NCBI RefSeq assembly: GCF_002159765.1 | Contig: NZ_NFJH01000007.1 | Coordinates: forward strand, 62,001 to 126,000 | Origin: Collinsella sp. An268 | GTDB lineage: Bacteria > Actinomycetota > Coriobacteriia > Coriobacteriales > Coriobacteriaceae | DNA: 64,000 nt | Direction of reading: 5' to 3' | In this document: in pieces, positions 58,563-64,000 of the stretch | Layout: every line of letters begins with the position of its first letter | How positions within the stretch are numbered: the first letter of the stretch is position 1 | Notes under the pieces: model-generated | Told to the model about the DNA's origin: nothing | Databases searched by the model: none | The model's input: only the letters and a program-made list of their open reading frames with translations | Program-made: the position numbers and the translations under genes

Positions 58563-59639
58563 ATGAGTCTGATAGAGGATCTGGACGCGCTCGAGGCCCG
58601 CGCGCGCGAGATGATCGAGGGCGCAGACGGCGCCGATGCGCTCGAGGCGGCGCGCGTCGCGCTCCTCGGTAAGAAGGGCGAGATCACGGTGCTCATGCAC
58701 ATGATGGGCAAGGTCGCCCCCGAGGAGCGCCCGGTGCTCGGCAAGCGCGCCAACGAGCTGCGCCGCATCGTCGAGACGCTGATAGAGCACGCCTCGAGCG
58801 ACCTCAAGCGTCAGGCGATGGCGAACCTCATGGCGACCGAAGCCGTTGACGTGACGCTTCCCGGCGCCCGCCCCACCCTCGGCCATCAGCACCTCATCAA
58901 CCAGATCGCCCAAGAGATCGAGGACGTGTTCTGCGCCATCGGCTACACCGTCGAGGCCGGTCCCGAGGTCGAGACCAGCTGGTACAACTTCACGGCGCTC
59001 AACGCCCCCATGGATCACCCCAGCCGCTCGGCGCGCGACACGTTCTACGTGGTCGATAACGCGCCCGGCAGCGTCGTGCACCCCGAGCCGCACGCCGCGG
59101 GTGAGTCCGACGTGCTGCTGCGCACGCAAACCTCGGGCGGGCAGATTCATATCATGGAGCACCAGGAGCCGCCCATCTACGCCATCGTGCCGGGTACGGT
59201 CTACCGCCCCGACACGGCCGACGCCTGCCATCTGCCGCAGTTCCACCAGGTCGAGGGCCTCGTGGTGGACGAGGGCATCACGTTCGGCGACCTTAAGGGC
59301 ACGCTCGACTACTTTGCGAAGGCCATGTTCGGGCCCGAGCGCAAGACGCGCTACCGCCCGCATTTCTTCCCCTTTACCGAGCCCTCCTGCGAGCTCGACG
59401 TCTCGTGCCATGTCTGCGGGGGCAAGGGCTGCAGCTTCTGCAAGCACTCCGGCTGGATCGAGATCTTGGGCTGCGGCATGGTCGACCCCAACGTTCTCAT
59501 CAACTGCGGCGTCGACCCGGAGCGCTACACCGGCTTCGCCTTTGGCATCGGCGTGGAGCGCGTCGCGGCGCTGCGCTACGACCTGCCCGACCTCCGCGCG
59601 CTCATGACCGGCGACATGCGCTTCTTGGCGCAGTTCTAA
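58563..59639 (+). CDS. pheS: phenylalanine-tRNA ligase alpha subunit
   Basis: 358 residues from ATG 58563 (GAAAGGAC upstream, right after the T-box terminator). N-terminal coiled coil, then class II catalytic core: PTLGHQHLINQIAQEIEDVF, motif 2 FHQVEGLVVDEGITFGDL, Cys-rich CHVCGGKGCSFCKHSGW insertion found in many bacteria, motif 3 GFAFGIGVERVAALRY. Works with PheT as an alpha2beta2 enzyme. Confidence 0.97.
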   Translation: MSLIEDLDALEARAREMIEGADGADALEAARVALLGKKGEITVLMHMMGKVAPEERPVLGKRANELRRIVETLIEHASSDLKRQAMANLMATEAVDVTLPGARPTLGHQHLINQIAQEIEDVFCAIGYTVEAGPEVETSWYNFTALNAPMDHPSRSARDTFYVVDNAPGSVVHPEPHAAGESDVLLRTQTSGGQIHIMEHQEPPIYAIVPGTVYRPDTADACHLPQFHQVEGLVVDEGITFGDLKGTLDYFAKAMFGPERKTRYRPHFFPFTEPSCELDVSCHVCGGKGCSFCKHSGWIEILGCGMVDPNVLINCGVDPERYTGFAFGIGVERVAALRYDLPDLRALMTGDMRFLAQF

Positions 59640-59655
59640 GAAAGGGGAGATACGC

Positions 59656-62118
59656 ATGCGCGTTTCCTATAGTTGGCTAAAAGATCTGATCGACGTGCCG
59701 GAGAGCCCGGACGAGCTCGCGCGCGAGTACATTCGCACCGGTACCGAGGTCGAGGCGATCGAGACCGTGGGCGATGCCTTTGAGCACGTCGTCACCGCGC
59801 AGGTCGTCTCCAAGGAGCCGCATCCCGATTCCGACCACATGTGGGTGACGATGGTCGACGTGGGGTCGTACAACCTGGGCGAGGACGGATCTCCCGCCCC
59901 GCTCCAGATCGTGTGCGGCGCCCAGAACTTCGAGGCGGGCGACCATATCGTCACGGCGCTCGTGGGCGCGGAGCTCCCCGGCGGCATCAAGATCAAGAAG
60001 AGCAAGCTCCGCGGTGTGGTGTCGTTGGGCATGAACTGCTCGGCGCGCGAGCTCGGGCTCTCGGGCGACCACTCGGGCATCATGATTCTGCCGAAGGACG
60101 CGCCCGTGGGTGTGCCGTTTGCGGAGTACCACGAGACGGCCGACACCGTGCTCGATTGCGAGATCACCCCCAACCGCCCCGACTGCCTCTCGATGATGGG
60201 CATGGCCGTCGAGACCTCGGCCATCTTCGATCGCGACACGCACATCGAGCTGCCGCAGATCCAGCACGAGGACGAGAGCGTGCACGTGGACGACATCGTC
60301 GAGGTGACGATCGCGGCCCCGGAGCTCTGCAGCCGCTACACGGCGCGCGTGGTGCGCGGCGTCAAGATCGGCCCCTCGCCCGACTGGCTCGCGAGCCGTG
60401 TCGCGGCGGCGGGCATGCGCCCCATCAACAACGTCGTCGACGTGACGAACTACGTCATGATGCTGACGGGCCAGCCGCTGCACGCCTTCGACCTCGGCAA
60501 GCTCTCCGAGCGCGAGGGGCGTCGCCACGTGGTGGTGCGCGCTGCGCGCGCGGGCGAGACGATCCAGACCCTCGACGGCCAGGAGCGCACGCTCTCGGCG
60601 GACATGTGCGTCATCACCGATGACGGCGAGCGTCCCGTGTGCCTTGCCGGCGTGATGGGCTCGCTCGATTCCGAAATCGACGAGACGACGCACGACGTGC
60701 TGCTCGAGGCCGCGTGCTTCGACGCGAGCCACATCTCGCGCACGAGCCGCAACCTCTCGCTCATCTCCGAGGCGTCCATCCGTTACGAGCGCCAGGTCGA
60801 CCGCACCCGCTGCCCGGAGGTCTCGCGCATCGCGGCGGCGCTCTTCGAGCAGTGCTGCGGCGCGACGGTGGTCTCGGGGGCGATCGACGTCTACCCCGTG
60901 CCCGTGGAGCCGCGAACCATCGCGCTGCGCCCGGCGCGCGCCTGCGCCATCGCTGGCGCCGAGATCTCGACGGACTTCATGCGTGCGCGTCTCGCACGCC
61001 TCGGCTGCACCGTGGCGGACGGCGAGGCCGACGCGCTTACCGTCACCGTGCCCACCAACCGCCCCGACCTCGAGCGCGAGATCGATCTGATCGAGGAGAT
61101 CGTGCGCCTCTGGGGCATGGACCGCGTGCCGGCAACCATCCCGGCGGCCAGAAACCACATCGGCGGCCTCACCCACGATCAGCGCCTCGTGCGCGAGATC
61201 GGCCAGATCATGCGCGCCTGCGGCCTTAACGAGACGCTCTCCTACGCGTTCGCCGCACCCGGCGACCTCGACCGCTGCGGTATGACCGACGAGGGGCGGG
61301 GCGTGCCGGTCAAGATCATGCGCCCGCTCGTGGCCGAGCAGTCCGAGATGCGCCGCACGCTGCTGCCGGGCCTTTTGACGAGCGTCGCCTACAACGAGGC
61401 GCACGGACAGGAGAACGTGCACCTCTACGAGATCGGCACGCTCTTCCACGGTCGCGAGAACGCGAGCCTGCCCAAGGAGCGCCAGAGCATCGCCGGCGTG
61501 CTGTCCGGGGCGTGGGACGACATCACCTGGAACCAGAAGTACCGCCCCCTGCGCTTCTTCGACGGTAAGGGTATCGTCGAGGAGCTCCTGGCCCAGCTGC
61601 GTGTGGAGAAGGTGCGCTTCCGTCCCGCCGAGGGCGCGGGATACGCGTTCCTCCAGCCCGGCCGCGGCGCCGAGGTGCTTGCCGGCGGTACCGTGCTCGG
61701 CTGGGTGGGCGAGATTCACCCCGAGGTGCGCGAGCGCTACGATATCGCGCTACCCGTGGTGGCATTCGAGCTCAGCCTCGACGCCCTCATGCGCGCCGCG
61801 CGCGATCAGGGCGCCTACGCCGGGTTCTCCACCTACCCGGCGGTGGATGTCGACCTCGCCATCGTGGTGGACGAGAGCGTGACGTACGAGACGCTCGTCC
61901 AGCGCCTGACCTCGGCGGGCGGCAAGCTCCTGCGCGACGTGCGCCTGTTTGACGTGTACCGCGACGATGCGCGCGTGGGCGCGGGCAAGAAGTCGATGGC
62001 GTTTGCCCTTACCTACCGCGCCGACGACCACACGCTCACGTCCGATGAGGTCGAACGCGTGCACGGCAAGCTGGTCGAGAAGGTGTGCCGCGCCGTCGGC
62101 GGCGAGGTGCGCAGCTAA
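59656..62118 (+). CDS. pheT: phenylalanine-tRNA ligase beta subunit
   Basis: 820 residues, GAAAGGGGAG before the ATG, 16 bp after pheS. N-terminal RVSYSWLKDLIDVP, EMAP/OB tRNA-binding domain (about 40-155: VVSKEPHPDSDHMWVT), B3/B4 editing domain, B5 domain (near 400-480), catalytic-like domain and C-terminal anticodon-binding FDX-ACB domain (FSTYPAVDVDLAIVVDE ... KKSMAFALTYRADDHTLTSDEV). Normal length. Confidence 0.97.
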   Translation: MRVSYSWLKDLIDVPESPDELAREYIRTGTEVEAIETVGDAFEHVVTAQVVSKEPHPDSDHMWVTMVDVGSYNLGEDGSPAPLQIVCGAQNFEAGDHIVTALVGAELPGGIKIKKSKLRGVVSLGMNCSARELGLSGDHSGIMILPKDAPVGVPFAEYHETADTVLDCEITPNRPDCLSMMGMAVETSAIFDRDTHIELPQIQHEDESVHVDDIVEVTIAAPELCSRYTARVVRGVKIGPSPDWLASRVAAAGMRPINNVVDVTNYVMMLTGQPLHAFDLGKLSEREGRRHVVVRAARAGETIQTLDGQERTLSADMCVITDDGERPVCLAGVMGSLDSEIDETTHDVLLEAACFDASHISRTSRNLSLISEASIRYERQVDRTRCPEVSRIAAALFEQCCGATVVSGAIDVYPVPVEPRTIALRPARACAIAGAEISTDFMRARLARLGCTVADGEADALTVTVPTNRPDLEREIDLIEEIVRLWGMDRVPATIPAARNHIGGLTHDQRLVREIGQIMRACGLNETLSYAFAAPGDLDRCGMTDEGRGVPVKIMRPLVAEQSEMRRTLLPGLLTSVAYNEAHGQENVHLYEIGTLFHGRENASLPKERQSIAGVLSGAWDDITWNQKYRPLRFFDGKGIVEELLAQLRVEKVRFRPAEGAGYAFLQPGRGAEVLAGGTVLGWVGEIHPEVRERYDIALPVVAFELSLDALMRAARDQGAYAGFSTYPAVDVDLAIVVDESVTYETLVQRLTSAGGKLLRDVRLFDVYRDDARVGAGKKSMAFALTYRADDHTLTSDEVERVHGKLVEKVCRAVGGEVRS

Positions 62119-62263
62119 GTACTGTCAGCGTCGCGCCGCGGGACCTTTTGCGCGCCTTGCACGCCCCTCGCCGCCTGAGGCGGGGGTGATGTGCGAGGCG
62201 CGCCCGCAGCGCCGGTGCGGAGGTAGAGTTCGGGCGAGGTCCAAACGTGGGGGAGTGCAGGGT

Positions 62264-63100
62264 ATGCCCAGCTGGAACATACATATCGCGCAGACGGAGC
62301 GCCTGTTTCAACGCGGCGGCGCCGTGGCGCGGACGGTCGTCGATCGCAACGCGTTCCTCTTCGGCAGCCTCATCCCCGATATCTACGTCGGCTACATGAC
62401 GCCGGCCATCAGGGAGCCCATCCCCTACCGCATCACGCATTTCGCCACGCCGTCCCACATTCCCAAGCCGCGTGAAGGCGAGTTTTGGGATACGTATGTG
62501 GCGCCCGCGGCAGAGCGCCTGGGCGTGCGTCCGGGCGGGTGCGCGGTGAGCGAGGCCGACCGCATACCCGCGGCGTCCCTGCGCGTCGAGCAGGACTATG
62601 TCAGCCGCTCCCATTACCCGCAACGCTACGAGGACGCCGAGCCGCCGGTGTGGCAGGCCGTCTCCGCCGACGATGACGTATCGCCCGCGGCCCTCGAGCG
62701 TTCGCTTTTCGACCTGTTGCTGGGTACGTGGTCGCATCTTATGGCGGACAATCTCTGGAACACGCGCGTCAACGAGTTCCTCGACGCGCACGGCGGCAAG
62801 CCGAGCGAGGAGTTTCGCATCAAGAAGCAGGGCGATTTCGACCTGTTTGGCAAGGCGCTCCCGCTCGACCTCATCCCGCGCGCCACGCCGCGCCTCATAG
62901 CTACGGTGCGGGCGTTTCCGCAGTATGAGATAGATGAGCAGGCGATTCTCACTACCATTGGCGTTGCGCACGAGACGGTGCGCACCAACCATGGGGATGA
63001 GAACCCGCGCTACCGGCTGCTGACGTCGGACTTTTTTGAGCACGTGTTTGCCGAGAACCTCGATGCGGCGGATGAGGCGGTGGCGATGCGCCTGCCGTAG
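62264..63100 (+). CDS. zinc-dependent phospholipase C-like family protein
   Basis: 278 residues from ATG 62264 (GGGGGAG upstream). Several conserved His/Asp/Trp motifs point to the zinc-dependent phospholipase C/S1-P1 fold: PSWNIHIAQTERLF at the N-terminus, FGSLIPDIYVGY, THFATPSHIP, and LLGTWSHLMADNLWNTRVN. There is no signal peptide, so it acts, if enzymatic, in the cytoplasm. Such proteins are mostly uncharacterised. Monocistronic after pheT. Confidence 0.75.
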   Translation: MPSWNIHIAQTERLFQRGGAVARTVVDRNAFLFGSLIPDIYVGYMTPAIREPIPYRITHFATPSHIPKPREGEFWDTYVAPAAERLGVRPGGCAVSEADRIPAASLRVEQDYVSRSHYPQRYEDAEPPVWQAVSADDDVSPAALERSLFDLLLGTWSHLMADNLWNTRVNEFLDAHGGKPSEEFRIKKQGDFDLFGKALPLDLIPRATPRLIATVRAFPQYEIDEQAILTTIGVAHETVRTNHGDENPRYRLLTSDFFEHVFAENLDAADEAVAMRLP

Positions 63101-63177
63101 GCGGACGCATCGCCCGCTCGGGCTCGCCACATCGGCGCGAGCGCCCGGCCAAGACCGCACCGGCCGTCCGCCGCGCA

Positions 63178-63434
63178 CGGACCGTACATTCGCGCGCACA
63201 TTGCCGCGCGTTTTGCCCGGGCCTCGGGACATTTCCCGCGGCAAAGAACCCGGCAATGTGCGCGCGAATGTACGGTCGGCAAACGTGCAGGTAGAGACCT
63301 GTGCATTTTCCCTTGCAATGTACTCGCCGCCCCGTTTGGGCCCTCGCAGCGCACCATTCCGTACATTGCGCCCGATATTGCACCGAGGCGCCGGCAAAAG
63401 AGCCTGCAATGTACGCGGTGATGTACGGTGGCGA
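63178..63434 (-). repeat. structured three-hairpin element, copy 2 (inverted)
   Basis: Inverse orientation of the element at 43470-43740: H3 63181-63206 / 63251-63276 (26-bp perfect stem, 44-base loop nearly identical to copy 1), H2 63301-63323 (GTGCATT/AATGTAC), H1 63361-63414 (GTACATTGC/GCAATGTAC). Spacing of the three hairpins matches copy 1 exactly or almost so. It follows the phospholipase-like gene by 80 bp. Confidence 0.85.
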
Positions 63435-63698
63435 GGAGGCGTCGACGGGTGCCCGGCGAAACGCTCCGCAAGGTAGCCGCACTACGGGAGATGCCGCCAG
63501 AGCGCCCGGCAAAACGCCGTGCAAAGCTCTCGCAGGGGAGGCTGCCGGCACGTCTTTCCCCAACCGGTGGTTAGCACCTCGGTAGCGCCTCGGGACGCGG
63601 TCAAACGGAGCTCGTAGGATTCGCGCGGGACTCGCGTGCTGCTACGGTGCGGGAGGTGCGTCGGTTCGTCATGCAACGGAAACAGGGATAGCGTAGAC
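63435..63698. other. gene-free spacer
   Basis: No open reading frame, hairpin of note or repeat was recognised here between the structured element and the symporter promoter region. Confidence 0.5.
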
Positions 63699-63704
63699 TA
63701 CAAT
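63699..63704 (+). promoter_or_regulatory. -10 element of symporter gene
   Basis: TACAAT 42 bp upstream of the symporter ATG, weak -35. A TTGACG lies downstream at 63731 and is not in a promoter position. Confidence 0.4.
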
Positions 63705-63746
63705 CTTCGCACACCGTTATACGAGAACCGTTGACGAGGAACATGC

Positions 63747-64000
63747 ATGTTTGACCAATTTATGTCGCTTTTGGCCGCACTCAACGCCAACGTGCTGTGG
63801 GGTATCCCCATGGTCGTGCTCATGATTGGAACGGGCGCATTCTTGCTCGTGGTCACCCGGGGCGTCGTCTTTGCACGCTTCAACGTCGTGATGCGCTATA
63901 CCACCAAGACGCTTTTCCGCCGACCGGACAAATCCGAGTTGGAGCAGGGCGCCATCTCGCCGTTCCAGGCGGTCTGCACCGCCCTTGCGGCAACCCTCGG
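63747..64000 (+). CDS. alanine/glycine:cation symporter (AGCS), 3' end cut by window
   Basis: First 84 residues only, from ATG 63747 (GACGAGGA upstream). Starts FDQFMSLLAALNANVLWG, first membrane span IPMVVLMIGTGAFLLVVTRG, then FARFNVVMRYTTKTLF and GAISPFQAVCTALAATLG, which are the family-typical N-terminal motifs of AlsT/AgcS sodium:alanine symporters. Imports Ala or Gly with Na+ or H+. Confidence 0.88.
   Translation, partial: MFDQFMSLLAALNANVLWGIPMVVLMIGTGAFLLVVTRGVVFARFNVVMRYTTKTLFRRPDKSELEQGAISPFQAVCTALAATL

Overview
The window is GC-rich, densely coding DNA that looks like a gut coriobacterium (Actinomycetota, most likely Collinsella or a close relative). This rests on the combination of GH1 phospho-glycosidases, PTS subunits, MSCRAMM-type surface protein, GatCAB, a T-box in front of pheST, a large acyl-CoA dehydratase activase, and a tmRNA tag ending in LALAA. 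Genus assignment is inference from gene content and style. No rRNA, tRNA, CRISPR array, phage or transposase gene was seen.

Layout. 1-2 kb: 3'-part of ligA. 2.1-4.8 kb: a SigI-type sigma factor, its membrane anti-sigma RsgI, and a PepSY lipoprotein that repeats the RsgI extracytoplasmic motif. 5-9.5 kb: MarR regulator with a 27-bp operator and a heterodimeric ABC exporter (one degenerate, one canonical ATPase). 9.6-11.9 kb: moaA and a moaC-mobB fusion. 12-22.6 kb: sugar region with an orphan PTS IIB, three GH1 6-phospho-beta-glucosidase paralogues, Bax inhibitor-1 homologue, RpiR regulator, HAD phosphatase, ROK kinase and AEC permease. 22.7-28.8 kb (minus strand): LytTR response regulator, three membrane kinase-like proteins among which histidine-kinase functions are split, and a sortase-type surface protein. 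29-32.6 kb: gatCAB. 32.8-34.3 kb: malQ. 34.7-40.7 kb: five-gene peptide ABC importer. 40.9-43.4 kb: AlbA_2 protein and LysO-type exporter. 43.5-44.5 kb: structured repeat, then ssrA on the minus strand. 44.8-49.2 kb: patatin, rplM-rpsI, PTS IIA, nagB, rlmA-like methyltransferase. 49.3-53.1 kb: LysR regulator, ZIP transporter, HAD, TetR regulator. 53.2-57.8 kb: a 1559-residue 2-hydroxyacyl-CoA dehydratase activase. 58.2-62.1 kb: T-box-controlled pheST. 62.3-64 kb: a putative zinc-dependent phospholipase C-like protein, a second copy of the structured repeat in inverted orientation, and the 5' end of an alanine/glycine symporter.

Most notable. (1) The 22.7-28.8 kb locus: two AgrC-like membrane proteins keep the phosphoacceptor-His helix (RHDQRN) but end before any ATPase domain, while the third has a GHKL ATPase domain but no phosphoacceptor His; all three are translationally coupled or nearly so and follow a LytTR regulator. 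This suggests a split, heteromeric receptor kinase. (2) A ~260-bp noncoding element present twice in opposite orientation, whose 26-bp hairpin arms differ between copies at three base pairs with full compensation. (3) A short dispersed repeat (core GGGGACGGGGTC) occurring singly, as a 24-bp hairpin, and inside three coding sequences in frame. (4) A SigI/RsgI/lipoprotein set with duplicated Asn-Pro motif and a shared Tyr/Asp/Gly/Ser tail. Several housekeeping proteins (MoaA, MoaC, GatB, the ABC exporter, LysO) also carry Ala/Gly/Pro-rich insertions.
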